Positions 34,213 to 49,547 of a DNA stretch of 64,000 bases are shown here, one piece after another. The stretch covers positions 744,001 through 808,000 of the forward strand of contig CADCXC010000003.1 in NCBI GenBank assembly GCA_902806595.1, in the 5' to 3' direction. The DNA is from Pyrenopolyporus hunteri (taxonomy: Eukaryota > Ascomycota > Sordariomycetes > Xylariales > Hypoxylaceae). Within the stretch, counting starts at the first letter, position 1; each line of letters opens with the position of its first letter. A model generated the notes under the pieces. The model saw only the letters and a list, made by a program, of their open reading frames with translations, ran no database searches and was not told where the DNA came from. The translations under genes and the position numbers were made by a program.

Positions 34213-37200
34213 CTCCAGTATTCGTATTTAACGGTTTATTTTCATTCGTAAATACTTTTTATTATTTCCTTTTATTTTTATTTAAAATTATTTTATATTA
34301 ATCGAGGTAAAATAAACGTTATTAATATATTATTATTTAACATTTAATTTTAAATAATAAAGTTTATTATTTTAATCGAATTTTTAAAAAATCGAATTTT
34401 TATTTTTTTATCTTTTTAATTAACGCGTTTATTTTATTATTCGATTCGTTAAAATGCGGATTATTTAACGGAATATTAAATGTTAAAAAAGGATTTATAC
34501 GCGATATCGACGTTAAAATTAACGGCGATATTAATGGCGAAAAAATAAAATATATACGCACGTACGTATATTTAATAAAGCGGGCGGTAAAATAATTAAC
34601 GCGGTCGTTAAATTTAAAAACGAACGATAAAAATATTTTTTAATTAACGTTAAATTTAAACGAACGAAAACGAATAATCGCTTACGAAAATTTTATTAAT
34701 TTTAATCATTAAATTTAAATTCGTTCGATCGTTAATTTTTTACGTTAAATATAAAATATTTATTTTTTATTCGATATAATTTTTTACGTTTTTTTTCGTT
34801 TAAACGAGTTTTTAATATAATTTTTTCGACGTTCATAAATACGACTTTAAATAAAATTTACGTACGATTTAATTAAATTACTTTAAAAGCGAAATAATAA
34901 AAATTAAACGTTTTTTATATTTTTAATAATTTAAGGGTATTTTTTTAATTAACTTTATTAATAAAAAAAGTTAATAATATCGAAAAAAGTAACCGTTAAA
35001 TATTATAATTTTTTTTTTTTTTTTTTTTTTTATAATTAAAAAGATATTTATTTTTTTTAATAATTACTTTTATTTATTATAATATAACCGTTTAATTTTA
35101 TAAATTTATAATTCGATAAATTATAAATAATATAACGAAAATTAAATAAAATTTATAAATAATAATAAGGTTATTATATAAATATAATATAATAATTATT
35201 TTATTAATTTATAAAAATAATTTATTCGAATTTATAAAAAGGTTTAAATACGTATAAATATCGCGGTTAAAAATTTCGTATATATGTTTTAGATTTTATA
35301 TAATAAAAATTATAATAATATTTAAATTATATTATAATATTATATATTAATATTTATACTTTTAAAATAAATCGTTTAAATTTATTATATTTTAATAAGT
35401 AAGTTAACGTATTATATTTATATATTTTTAAAATTAAAATAATTTTTATAATAAAAATAAATAAAAGGAGTTTTAATTATATATATATTATATTTAAAAT
35501 TTTATAATAATTTATTTTTTTAATTTAATATATTTATTAGTAAAGTTTATAATATTTTTTTACGTTAAGTTGTATATTATATATTATTTATAACCGCGGA
35601 ATTTTTAACCGTAATATATATTTTTTTTTTTTTTAAATTTTAAATATATTTTTAAAAAAAAAATTAAAAAATAAAAATAAAAATAAAAATAAACGTATTT
35701 ATTATTATAATAAATATAGTTTTAAAATAATAATTTTAAATTTTTTTAATATATATATATATATAATTCGAATTTAATATTCGTATTTTAATAATATATA
35801 TAACGATTATATACGATTTAACGTTTTAAATATTATTTATTATTAATAATTTTTTTTATAAAATTTAAATTTAAATAGATATTTAAATTTATTTATTAGT
35901 TCTTTTAATATCGTAATTTAATAATATAATATTATATAAATAAGTTTTTATTTTTATAATTAATTAATTCGTAGTTATTATTTTATTAATTAGATTTATT
36001 TTTTTTAGAATTATATTTTTTTATTTAATAATTAAATGTTACGTATTATAGTTATTTAAGTAAACGTTTTATATAATTTTAATACTTTAAATAATGACGT
36101 AATTATAGTAATAAATATTTTTTTTATATTAATTAAATTTTTAAAAATAATTAAGAGTAATAAAACGACTTAAATTTTTATAATTTAAATTATAAAAATT
36201 ATAAATCGATTATATTTAAAAAATCTCGATTATTATTATAAATTTATAGAAATTAATTTCGCGAATATAAACGATTAGGATCGAACTTATTTTTTTTTAA
36301 ATATTTTATAAAAATTCGAAAGGTTTAACATCGAATAAACGATTAAGTAAAGAACATTTAAACGTTTACGCGAAGACGCGGATGTTTTAATAGGGGTTGG
36401 ATTTAAATTTATATCGGTATTTATTATAATATTAATTTTTTTTACGAAAATATTTAAGTAATTTTTATTAATGGTTATATTCGATAATTATTTGTTTATA
36501 TATTTAAACTACGGAAAAAACGGCATCGATAAGATTTTATAGATAAAAAAAATAACCGTTTTTCGTTATAAAAGTAATTAAATATATTTCGAAAAATTTA
36601 AATTAATTTTAACATTTATTTTAAAAGAAATAAATAAAAAATATTTTATTTTATATCGAAATAAATTTTTTTATTAAATTTATTTTAATAAAAAATATTT
36701 AAATTTTAGATTTAATATTATTTTTTACGTTAATTAATATTATATTAACGATTATATTTTTTATCGTAAATTATTCGAAATAAAAACGTTCGATTTTATT
36801 AAAACGAGTATATAAATAAATATTAATTAAATTATTATCGTAAAAATTATTTTAATTAAATATTATTATTTTAAAATAACGTTAATAATAATACGTAATA
36901 AAATCGACATTATTCGATAATTCGTATACTTTAACTTTATAATAATCGAAAAGATATAATCGAAAAATTTCGAATTAATAAACTTCGTAAACGTTTATAT
37001 AATTATATCGTTAATTTTACATTTTTTCGAAAATTTCTTTTTTCGTTAACGCGTATAATTTTCGATTTCGAACTTTTTACTTCGAAAATAAACACGCTTA
37101 TATATTTTTTATAACGCGTTATAAAAGTTAAATTATATATATTTTTAAAATATTATACATCGAAATATTTTATTAAATAATTTTTTTATAATATACGATT

Positions 37201-38329
37201 TTATATTACGTCGATTTAAAAAAATAGTTAACGATTTCGAATTTATTATTACGAATTTTATAAATAACTTAAAATAATTTAACTTTAAATATATCGTTAC
37301 TTTCGAATATTAAATAAACGAAGGTATATATAATCGATTTTTTGATATATACGTTTTAAGTTATTATTATTTAATTATATTAATAAAACCGTTAAATTTA
37401 AAATTTATCGATAAAACGCGTTATAATATATTAATAAAATTATTAAATAATTAATTACGTAATATTATAAAATCGATTAAATATATTTATATTAAAAATA
37501 TAATATTTTTTTCCTTCGATAAAAAACTTACTTCGACGGTAGCTTTAAAATATTCGATTTAATCGTTTTTAAACGAAGTATTTTCTTTCGAAAACGAATA
37601 AAAAAAAAAAAAATAATATAACTCGAAAACCCGCGATTTTATAAAAACGTAATTAACGGCGAAACCGTTTTTTCGCGTTTCGTTATTAATTTAATAAGGT
37701 TAAATTAACGCGTAACATCGTAATAAAAATAAAACTTTTTTTATTTAAATATATATAAAATCGGTTAAATTTTTTCTATAAAAAATTAAGTAAATTAAAA
37801 AAATAATAAATTAAATTTTATTATTTTTTTTTTATTTATTTATATATTTATTTATTAAATCTACATTTCGTAATTTTTTATATTATAAAATATATATAAT
37901 ATATATATAAAAGGTAAAAAAATATTAACTATAAATAATTTTTATATAATTATTATTCGTAATATTATCCCGTAACATTTTTAATATAAATATATTATTT
38001 TATTTAAGTTTATAAATTAAAAGTTTAAAGATTAAAAATAAAAAATAATATATTAAATTATAGTTTTAAAAATTTTATAAATATTAATATAAAACGATAA
38101 AATCATTTCGTATTATATTATTAATTACTTTTATAATATTACCGTTAAACGGTCGCGTAATATAATAATATTTAAAAGTAGGTTTTAATAATTTATTTTT
38201 TAATATTTATATATTTATTTATTAAAAGTAAATAAAAGCGATTATTTTTACGAAAATAATAATTAAAAGTTCCACGTATTTATTACGAATTATATATAAT
38301 AATGATTTAATTATTTAATTTTTATTAAT

Positions 38330-39022
38330 ACGTTAAATTTACGATACGTTATTTATTAAATTTATAATATTTTATTAATTAAATTATAATTTTTATTTAT
38401 TAATTAAAGTTATAAAAACTTACCTATTAAATTATAATATTTTATCTATTAAATTTTAATATATTATTTATTAAATTATAATTTCTATTTATTAAAATTA
38501 TAAAAATCCATCCACTAAATTATAATACTTTATCCATTAAATTTTAATATACCATCCATTAAATTTATAAAAAGTTATTTATAAAATTTACATATAATAT
38601 TTACGATATTTATTAAATTTATAAAAAATTATTTATTAAATCGATAAAACATTATTTATTAAATTTATAATATAACATTTATCGAATTTATAAAAAGTTA
38701 TTTATTAAATTTATAATACGTTATTTCTTTAATTTATAAAACGTTATTTATTAAACTTATAAAAAATTATTTGTTAAATTTATAATATATTATTTATTAA
38801 CTTTATAATACGTTATTTATTAACTTTACGAAACGTTATTCGTTAAATTTATAATACGTTATTTATTAATTTTACGAAGCGTTATTTATTAAATTTATAA
38901 TATGTTATTTATTAATTTTACAATATATTATTTATTAACCTTACGATACGTTATTTATTAACTTTACGATACGTTATTTATTAATTTTATAATACGCTAT
39001 TCATTAATTTTACGATGCGTTA
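38330..39022 (+). repeat. RIP-degraded 23-bp tandem array
   Basis: About thirty diverged units of the form GTTATTTATTAA followed by a TTTACGATAC-like half; the last units near 38930-39000 are the best preserved. Retained CCATCCA pieces near 38510-38565 show that some units kept non-CpG cytosines. Confidence 0.6.
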
Positions 39023-40144
39023 TTTATCGAACTTTAATTTTTTTTAATAATATTTAAAATCGTTATTAAAAAAAGTTTATAAAATTCAACGTATAAAATC
39101 GTTATAATATTATACGATAATTTAATTTTATTAAAAAATTAATAATAAAATTTAAAATATAACTTCGTTTTAATTTTTCGAATCGTGTTTTAATTTCTTT
39201 TTTTTTATATTATTAACGTAACGATATTTTAATTTTTAAAATTCGATTTATATTAAATTTATAATTTAAATTAATTTAAAAATAATTATATATAAAATCG
39301 ATATAATAATAATCGTAAATAAAAAACCGGTATAATAATAATTATCGATAAAAAATCGAAAAATAAGTTTTAAACTTTGTAAATAATTTTTTTAAATATT
39401 ATTATAATTTTTTATTATATAAAATATTTAATATATACGATATTTTTATTTTCGACTTTTATATTTTTATATATAATTTTATATAAATTAATATTTATAT
39501 ATTATTTATTATAAATTAAAAATTAATTTATATTATTTATTACGCGTAAAGTTAATATTTTCGAAATTTATAATCGTATTTAATTGTAATTAAATTTTTA
39601 TTATAAATTATTATTTTAAAATTAAAATAAAAATAAATATTATTAATTAATCGTATCGAAGGAAAATTTAATCGAATATTAATTCTTTAATAATATAATT
39701 ACGAAATATTTACGTTATTTATAATAAAATATATTAAAGTTTATTTTTTAAAATTTTTTTTAAAACATTTTATTTTTTTAACTATATTTTATTCCTAATT
39801 ACTTAAATACCGTTTTTTTTTTATTATTTATTTCTATTTTATTTTTAACTTTTAATTTTTATTTTAATTAATATAAATTTTATTACGTAATTAAATTTTT
39901 AACTTAATTTTATTATTATAATTAAATATATAATTAAAATTACTTATAAATTACTTAAAATAATAAACGTTTTAACTTTTAATTAAAAATAAAAAATATT
40001 TAACGTTTTATAATAAATTTAAAATAAAATAATTTTTTTATTTTAAAATTTACGTTAATATATTCGAAGTTAATATTATTAATATTAATATGCGGTTAAA
40101 TAATATTAAAACTTATTTTATTAATTTAAAAAATCGTATAAATA

Positions 40145-40275
40145 AATTTAAAATTTAATTTAATAATTTTAAAATTCGATTCGATAAATTTAAAGTTCGA
40201 TTCGATATATTCGAAATTCGGTTTAATATATTCGAAATCCGGTTTAATAAATTCGAAACTCGGATCGATACTCGA
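40145..40275 (+). repeat. 21-bp tandem array
   Basis: About six units of ATTCGAAATTCGGTTTAATA type, with cytosines kept only where followed by G in the earlier units. Confidence 0.6.
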
Positions 40276-40315
40276 TTCGATTTTTTAAAAATTTATTTAA
40301 AAACTTCGTAAATTA

Positions 40316-40590
40316 CTTTTCTTTATTTTTTTTTATCTTTCCCTACCTTTCCCTACTTCTCCTTACTTTTCCTTACCTTTTTTTATTTTTCCCTACCTTT
40401 CCCTACCTTTCCTTACTTCTTTTTGTTTTTTTTTACCTTTTCCTACTTCTTTTTACCTTTCTTTATTTTTTTTTATTTTTTTTTGCTTTTTTTTACTTTT
40501 CTTTACTTTTCCCTACCTTTTCTTACTTTACTTCGCCTTTTTTTATCTTTTCTTACTTCACTCCGCTTTTCTCCGCTTTTTTTATTTTTA
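40316..40590 (+). repeat. Pyrimidine-rich tract of about 10-bp units
   Basis: Repeats of CTTTCCCTAC/CTTTTTTTTA type. The tract holds many CpC and CpT but almost no CpA or TpG, in contrast to the rest of the block where such cytosines are lost. Confidence 0.65.
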
Positions 40591-41524
40591 TATTAAATTT
40601 CTTAAAAACTTTAATATTAATTTAATTTAATAATAATAACGTTAATTTTTTAATAAAGTTTTTTAATAACTATATAATTATTAAAAATAATAAATTTAAA
40701 TTACTTTAATTTATTTAAATTAATTAAATTATTGTCGACTTTAAAAATAAATTTTTAAATAATATTAAAGGGATAATTAATAAAAAAACCATTAATTAAA
40801 ATTAAATATATAATATATTTACTTTTTTTTTAAATTTCGATTATAACGACGTATTAAAAACTTTAAATTTAAATACTTTTAAAATTACGACGACACGGTA
40901 AAAACGGATTTTACGTATAATAAAAGTAGTTAATATACGTTTATAAAAGTAATAATCGTTTATAAAAAATATAATTATATATATAAATAAAAAGTACGAT
41001 ATTTATAAAGTTAATAAAAATAAATATAAATAAAATAAAATTATAATAAAATTTATTTAAGTTATTTTTAAAAGATAAATTACGTTTAATCGGTAAATTA
41101 ATATATTAAATTAATATTATTAATTTAAATTTAAATTAAACTTTTATTTTAATATTTAAATTTTAAATATTTATAAATATTATAAATCGTAAAATTTAAT
41201 ATAAATATAAACGCGATATTATATTATTATATATTTATTTAACTTTATTAAATTATTAATAATAATATACGGGACGGTTTCGTTACTTATTTTTTTTATA
41301 TAAAATCGTAGTTAAAAAAAGTTATATTTTAATTTTTTTTTTTTTAATAATATAGATATAATTTATTTTTAACTTTTAAATTTTTACTCGTGTTAAATAA
41401 AACGATGAAATTATTTTTAAATTTATTATTAATTAATTAATTTTATAAAATAAACGTATAATATTATAACATTTATTTTATTAATAAATATATATAATTT
41501 ATAACTTTATAATTTAATTTTTTA

Positions 41525-41610
41525 TTACGTAAAATAATAAAGTTAATTAATAAAATTATATTTATTATTATTATCGTTACGATAAATATTAAAGTATAAT
41601 GTTAATATTA
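41525..41610 (+). repeat. Repeat family A, copy 2 (partial)
   Basis: Shares TATTTATTATTATTATCGTT and the flanking ACGATAAAT with copies 1 and 5; the rest of the unit is too diverged to follow. Confidence 0.45.
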
Positions 41611-42885
41611 ATATATATCGAATAATTTTAAAATTTTACATAAATTTAAATATATATATATTAATTATTAAAAGAAATTTTAATATATTCGAAGTCGATT
41701 ATTTTATATATTATTATTAAGTTTTTAATTTTATCGTATAATAATAATAATTATAATTTATTATTATTTTATATAATTAAATTATAATTAAAATTGTAAT
41801 TTTATTTATTTTTTAAATATTAATTTTTTATAATATTTAGTTTCGTACGATTTTAATTATTAACGAATATTATATTTATAAGTTTTAGAACGATTTTCAT
41901 TAAATAAACCGATCGATTTAATTAATATATTATTAACTTTTTATTTTTTAATAATTATATTATATTATAAAAAATAATCGATTATAAACGATTTACGGAA
42001 AGATTTTATAATAGTTTCGTAATAATTATTATTAATAATGTTAAAATGGTTATTATCGATAATTTTAAAATAATTATTAATAATTAATTTAAAATCGTCG
42101 ATAATAAGTTTAAAACGGTTATTATTAATCGATTTAGGGATAATTTTAATATATTAAAAGGTTATTTTCGATTATTTTAAATCGATTTAACATTTTTACG
42201 TATTTAACGTTTTAACATTTTATATAAGCGTATTATATCGTTTATTAAATGGGGTAATTTTTATAATCGATATAATTAAATTTTATTTTTTAATCGATAT
42301 TAATTTAATATAACTTTAATTATTATAGAAAATAATTAACTTTTTAATATTAATTATTATCGATTAAACGTTATTAAGTTATAATAAGTTATTTATAATA
42401 ATTTTAAATTAATTTTTTATTTATATTATTAATTCCTTTTAATTATATTTTTTTTTATTAGTTTAAATTTTCGTTTATTTATTTTTTAACGAAATGATTA
42501 TTTAATAAAGAAAATAATTTATTAAAAATGAAATTTTTTTCCTTTATAAAATTAACGAAATTAAATATTCGATAAATTATTATAAAGGTAATAAACGAAA
42601 TATTTTTCGATATTAACGTTAATAATAATTTTAATATTAAGGGAAAAAAAGAAATAAAATAATACGATTATATTTACCGTTATATTTTATTATCGAAGCG
42701 AAGTTATATCGTAAAATATTTTTTTATTTCGTGGTAAAAAGGTAAAATTATTCGATAAAAGTTGATTTTCGATTTTTATAAGAAGAATTAGTAATGTTTT
42801 CGGCGAATTAATAGTATAATATTTAAATCGAGATGGTTTTTTCGGCCGTTTTAATTATTTTACCGTAGTTTACGTTAATTATAAT

Positions 42886-43185
42886 AAAAAGGTATAATTA
42901 TAAAATGTATAAATAGGAAATTTTTTTTTAAACGGATTATTATTTCGATTATTACTTCGAAAAATAAAATTATTAAATATATAAATAAGGGATTTCTTTT
43001 TAAATAAATTAACGCTTTAATCGTTATTTTATAAAATAAAGTTATATAACGTATAAAAAAACGGTTTTTTTCGAAATGAATTATTATTTTAATTATTACT
43101 TTAAAAAGTAAAATTATAAAACGTATAAACGAAAGATTTTTTTTAAAACAAATTATTATTTTAATTTTTATTATAAAAAATTATT
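42886..43185 (+). repeat. Four tandem units of about 72-75 bp
   Basis: Each unit has TAAAATTATNAAA then GTATAAA, a T run, and ATTATTATTTTAATTATTA; starts near 42890, 42966, 43040 and 43111. Confidence 0.55.
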
Positions 43186-43885
43186 TTTTTCGTTAATCGA
43201 AAAAAATTAAAAGGTTTTTTATATAGATTTATTAAAAGTTTTTATAAAAAAAAGTTAATTTATTTACGATATATAAATACGAAAGTTTAATACGTATTAA
43301 AACGTTAATAATTTTTTTTTATTTATTTTTAAGGTATATCGTTTTTTATAAATATATATTTTATAATTAATTATTTATAATTTTTTAATTAAAATACTCG
43401 GGGGGGTTAAATACGTTTTATTAATGTTAATTTAAAAATACGATTATAAAACGATATAAAAATTATATTTCGATAAATAATTCGTTAATTACTTTAAAAT
43501 CAATTATAAAATCGTTATAATTATATTTTTAATATAAAATTTAATTTTATATCGAATATTCGAATTTAAATATACTTTAAATTAAAAATATTAAATTATA
43601 TTTAAATTTAAAATTATAAAAAACGAAGTTAAATTTTAATTGTAAATATTTATAACGTTTTTTTTTTAAATTTAATTTAAATACTTTTTTTTTTAAATTT
43701 TCGTTATTAATATAATATTAATAGAAAATTTATTCGATGTTTAATTATATAATATTAAGGTTTAATTTATACTTTAAAAAGTTTATATAATTTTTTTTAA
43801 TATTTAATTATTTAATACTTTTATATTTTATTTTTACGCTTATATATCCGTTATTAATATTATTTAAAATATCGTTTCGTATTAT

Positions 43886-43916
<31 letters not shown>

Positions 43917-46900
43917 ATTAACTCGAGTAAAATAAGATTAAAAAAAAACGGCTTCGATTCGTAGTCGATACGTTTACCGCCGGTAAAATAAATAAAAGGA
44001 ATAAATATAAATAAATTTTATGACATAATAAAGTTACGATAAATGGCGAATAAATTAACGAGAATTATATTTAATAAATTTATATTTTTTATAAATTATT
44101 TTATATATATATATTTTTTTTTTTTACGTCGATATACGATATTAATAACGATAAAATAATAAAATAAACGATAATAAAAGTAACAATTACATTAATTATT
44201 ATTAGATAAAAAGTAAAAATTTTTATATAAAATGACGATTATTTAAATATATACCCCCGATAAAATATAAGTAAAATCTTTCGAATATTATGGGTAAATT
44301 ATTATAAAAATAATAAATAAATATTATTATTATATTTATTAAATTAATTAAAAAAGGGGTAGGTTAAAAAATAAAGTAAATACGAATTAAATTATATTTA
44401 AAAGGAAAGAAAATAAAAATACGTTTAAATATATTAAGGGTAAATTAATATTTACCTTGTAAAAACGTTAATTATTAAAATTTTCACCCCTTAAACATTT
44501 ATATTAATATAATACGTTTATTATAAAATAAAACCGGTGAAAAATTTTATATTATTTAAAACGGTTTAATTTAAATAAATTAATTTTACCATATATTATT
44601 TATATATATATAAATTTTAACTTTCGATGTTTTTTTAAAATTTAACGTTAAAAATTTTTTATTATTTAAAACGGTTTATAAAGTATTTAAATATAATATT
44701 CGAAAATATAAATCGTTTATTATAATTAATTAAAGTTTTAAAAGGAATTACGATAAATTTATTATATATATTTTTATTAATTAATATTTTATAATTATTT
44801 AATACGTTTTTATTTAATAAAATCTTATTATAAATTTATAATAATTTACTTATTTCGAAAAAGTCGTATTATTATATAATATAACGCGTTAAGGTTAAAA
44901 TTAATTAATCGTTAATAAATTAATATAAGTTATTATTAATAAATAAATTTAATTAAATATCGATTCGATTAACGCGATTTATTTAATTATAACCGATATA
45001 TAAAATTAAAAATTATTTTACGGAACGTAAATTTAACATAATATTATTAATTTATTATAATACGTTTACTCGTATATATTTAAAAAATATAAAGGTGGTT
45101 TTTCGTTATAAAATTAATATTTTACCTTTTTATTATACGAGGAAATTTTATTTTATTTACCGTTACTAAAGATTTTTTTTTAACGTTTCGTTTAATGTTT
45201 TAATTAACATTTCCTTCGATAATTATTTAATGGTGTTTTTTCAAATTATAAACGTTTATTTATTTATTTATAATAATATAAATTTTCGATTATAATCGAA
45301 AAAATAATTAAAGGTTATAATTTTTAATAAATATTCGAAATAATTTATTAAAATGTTTTATTTTTAATCGATAATTTTTATTAATTAAAATATTATAAAA
45401 CGAGCCTTTTTATTAACAAATAATCGATAAAAATATTTTGTATATACCTTATTATTTTTTAAATATATAATAAATATATCGTATATAATTATAAGAAAAT
45501 TACGTATAAAAGCGGTGAAATAATAAAAGGTAATAATTACCCTTTTTAAGTTTCGAAAAAAAAACGAAATTAATTAATTCGATCGAATTATTCGGTTTAT
45601 AAATTAATACTTTAAAAAAAATAAGTTAAAATATTAATATTAGATAAAAATTTCGTAAAAAATTATTTAACGTAACTTAAAAATTAATCGAAACGATTTA
45701 AATAAATTTCGAAGTTATTTTTATTAATTTATTATAATAAATATTTCGTATATTTTATAAACGTATTTATTTTTTTTTATAATTAGCGGATTTTATTAAT
45801 AAAATGTTAAGGTTATAATGTTAAAATTATCGAATTATAAATTAATTTAATTATAATTAACCGTACGCATTTAACTGTTTTTTCTTTTTTAAACTTATTT
45901 AAAATTATTTTTTTTTTAAAGTTTATATTAATAACGTCGAATACGAAAAACTCCGATAAAAAAAAATAATAAAAAGTAAATAATAACGTAATCGAGCGGT
46001 CGTTATTTATAATTATAAATAAATAGATGCGATTTAAAAGTTAAAAATAATTAAGTTTTAAAAAAGTTAAAATAATAAGTAAATTAAATATATATTTTAT
46101 ATATATAAAAAAAAAAGTTATAAAAAATTAATTTTTAATTTATAAATTAATTAAAGATAGTTTTAATAAGTTTAATTATTATATTACGAAATTTAATAGA
46201 TTTAAAATTTCGTAAAGAATTAATTAATTAATAATATTTAAAAAATAAAATTTTTTAATATAATATTATTCAACGATTACGAAATAAATATAATGTCGAA
46301 ATAAGTTTATAATTTTTATAACATTATTTAAAAATATAGGGTTTTTATAAAAATAAATGTAATATCGATATTATTTAAAGCGAAATTTATTAATTTTTTT
46401 AAATTAAATTACTTTATAATTTAATTATCGAATATTTAAAAATAAAACGATTTAAAGTTAAATTAATTTATTAGATTTTAAAGCGTAAGTTAAAAAAATA
46501 AAGGATAATTCGATATAAATTAATTTTTTATATTTTCGAATTTATAAATTTTATACGATATTTATTTTATTTTATAAAATTTCAAAATGTCGAAATTTTA
46601 GATTAATTATAATACTTATAAAGGATAAAATTAACGTAAGTTTTTTTTATTCGAATTTAAATGGAAAATGGTATAAAGAAGCGGATAAATGATTTGAATA
46701 AATAATACGATATAACGATTTAATTAGAAAAATTTTTTAACGAATATACGTAAATTTTAAATATTTTTAGGTATATAAAACGAAATTCGTTATAAAAACG
46801 TGTTAAAAAAATCTTATAAATTTTTATATTACGAAAGATAATATAAAATATATATTGTTTATATTATTTTTAAATTATATAATAACGTATCGAATTTAAA

Positions 46901-48209
46901 TTATAAAATACGATAAAAAAAAAATATAATTTAAAGTTTCGAAACTTAATTATATATAGTATATAAATGATTATTATAAATTACGTTTTATTAGGTTCGA
47001 AATTTATATAATTATTAATATATATTTTCGAAAAATTTTATAATATAATATTAATAAATTAAATTATTTTTTTATAAATATATTATATTAATTTTTTTAA
47101 ACGGTTATTAAATTAAAATTTCGATTATAGTTTATTAAAATAGATTATAAAGTAGAAATATTTTTTTTAACTTAAGTATAATATTAATTTACGATATATG
47201 CGAGGTTATCGATTATTATCGTAAATTTTAACGATATAAAAATTTAATAAATATAAAAAAATCGTTTTTTAAATTTATATAAATACGATATTAATAAAGT
47301 TAATAATAAAATCGAGTAATAATAGTTGTAATTATTTTTAATTGTTATTATATATTAAATTATAAGTATTTATTATCGAAAAATTATTAGACGTTAATTA
47401 ATAGTATTAAGGTTTTTTTTAAAAATTAAAAAATTTAGGTAATTTTAATAAAAATAAGGTTTTCGATTAAATAATAATATATTTTTTTTATGAAAATATA
47501 ATATAGTAAAAAATTATCGATTTTATTATAAAATAAAATTAATATTAAATTAAATTTTAATTACGGTATAAAAATATTATAATTAATTATATTAATTCGA
47601 TATAATTAAATATATTTAATTTCTCGAATTTTATAATAAAAAATTATAAATAGAATTTAATATATAATTTCGAGTTATAGCGATTAATTTATACGTTAAA
47701 AAAATTGTTAATTTATTACGATTTCGATAATTTTTTTATATTAAAAATATAAATTATTTGTAATAAATAATTGGCGAAATATTCGTTAAAAATACGAAAT
47801 TTTATACGATTATACGAAAAAAAGTATATTTTATTTAAAAATTATTTAAAGGATTATTAAAATATAAGTAGAAAGTCGAAATTAATATTTAATAAAATAC
47901 TTTATGGTAATATAAAATGGTATTATAATCGTATATAAAAAGTTAAAAAAAAAATAAAAACTATTAAATAAGATGTTACGTTTTAAAAGGATTTATATAC
48001 GGATTAATTCGATATAAATATTTATATTATTTAATGTTTTTTTATTTTTTTAATTAAATATTTATCGTTAGGTTTAAATTTAAATAATACTTTTTTATAT
48101 TTATTATAAATATTTTTTCGTTATTTATAATATGTAAAATTCGATGATTTTAAATACGAATTATATAATTTTTATAATAAAATAGTTTATAATTATTAAT
48201 TTAAAAAAT

Positions 48210-48505
48210 TATCTTTTTATTAAAAAAATATTAAAATATAATAATTAAAAATATTATATTTAAAATAATATATATAATTTATAACTATATAATTTTATAT
48301 TAAAAAATTTATTATAACGGTAATAATAATAAATATATTTTTATTAAATATTTCGTCGTTTTACGTAACGAAGATTTAAAACATATACTTTAAAAATGTA
48401 TATAAATAACGATTAATACGAAGTTAATTATTTTATAATTTTTATAAATAAAATAAATTAATTAATATACTTTTTATAATTTTTTTATTATACGATTGTA
48501 TGATA
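48210..48505 (-). repeat. Repeat family A, copy 3
   Basis: The reverse complement matches copy 5, including ATTAACTTCGTATTAATCG and TATTATTATTACCGTTATAA. Confidence 0.65.
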
Positions 48506-48689
48506 TTTTTTTTCGATTTATTTATCGATAATTTTTTATCGTTTAATATAATTATAAATTTATAATATTATATTATAATAATAAATTATTATTATAATAT
48601 TTAAATAAGTATATAATTTTAATTTCGAGCCGTTAAATATTATATAAAAATAAATATAATAAATAAATTTATAACTATTTTTTTATAAA

Positions 48690-49035
48690 GTTATTTTTTT
48701 AAAAAAGTATTAAAATATAATAATCGAAGGTATTATATTTAAAATAATATATATAATTATAAGTTTATAATATTATATATAATAATAGGTTATTATTATT
48801 ATAATAATGTAATTTTATATTAATGTATTTATCGTAACGATAATAACGATAAATATATTTTTATTATATATTTTATTATTTTATATAATAAATAATTAAA
48901 ATATAAATTTTAAATAAAAATATATTTACGATTAATACGAAATTAATTTAATTGTATTTTTCACATTTATAAAATTTAATTAATTTATTTTTTTCGTTAT
49001 TTTTTACTATACGATCGTATAATATTTATTTAATT
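48690..49035 (-). repeat. Repeat family A, copy 4
   Basis: Forms a roughly 340-bp inverted repeat with copy 5 (49548-49930); the shared AAAATATAATAATCGAAGGT segment is especially well kept. Confidence 0.7.
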
Positions 49036-49136
49036 ATTAATTGATAATTTTTTATTAATTTAATAATTATAATAATAAGTAAGTTTAAAAATTAATTTAA
49101 ATATTATGTTATTTTTTTAATTAAGAGATTTTAATA

Positions 49137-49325
49137 CGGCGCGTAATATTAAAAATTAAAAATTAAATTTTATTAATGTTATAAAAAAAAAAAAAAAAAT
49201 TAAATTGCGATTCGAAAAATCGCGGTTTTATATTTAAATTTCGACGATATATTCGATCGAAATTTCGATGTCGATTATTTAATAAAATTAAGTTTATTAT
49301 ATCGAACCGTAATAAATTTTTAATA
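49137..49325 (+). repeat. Repeat family B, single copy
   Basis: AATATTAAAAATTAAAAATT, a 17-base A run, then GCGATT-CGAAA-AATCGC (a small hairpin at 49206-49223) and CGCGGTTTTATATTTAAA. Confidence 0.6.
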
Positions 49326-49547
49326 TAAACTTTATAAATATTAATTATTTTATATGTTAAATGTTAATATATAAATTATTAAAAAATATAATAAATAAAC
49401 ATTAATTATATATATTAAATAATTTATTTTATTAAATATATAAAAAAAATATATTAAATTTAATAGTTAAAAAATTACCTTTAAATATAATTTATAATAA
49501 TTTATTAAACGAATAAAAAATTATCGATATATAACCGTAAAAATATT

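Larger units (their letters stand above)
32884..34232. repeat. Non-degraded minisatellite island inside the giant element
   Basis: Composition jumps from nearly pure A/T to balanced for about 1.35 kb. In order it holds a CCACA/ACCAC microsatellite (32991-33039), a GC-rich unique stretch (33040-33085), tandem arrays of 14, 14, about 100, about 38 and 12 nt, and ends at a perfect hairpin. The unit frames are open by chance (one reads as CIRS repeats) but show no gene. Being short-period tandem DNA, it seems to have escaped the mutation that destroyed the surroundings. Confidence 0.75.

Noticed and set aside
33938..34231. Open frame with C-I-R-S repeats
   Set aside because: It is the 12-bp tandem array read in one of its always-open frames; no start context or flanking coding sequence.
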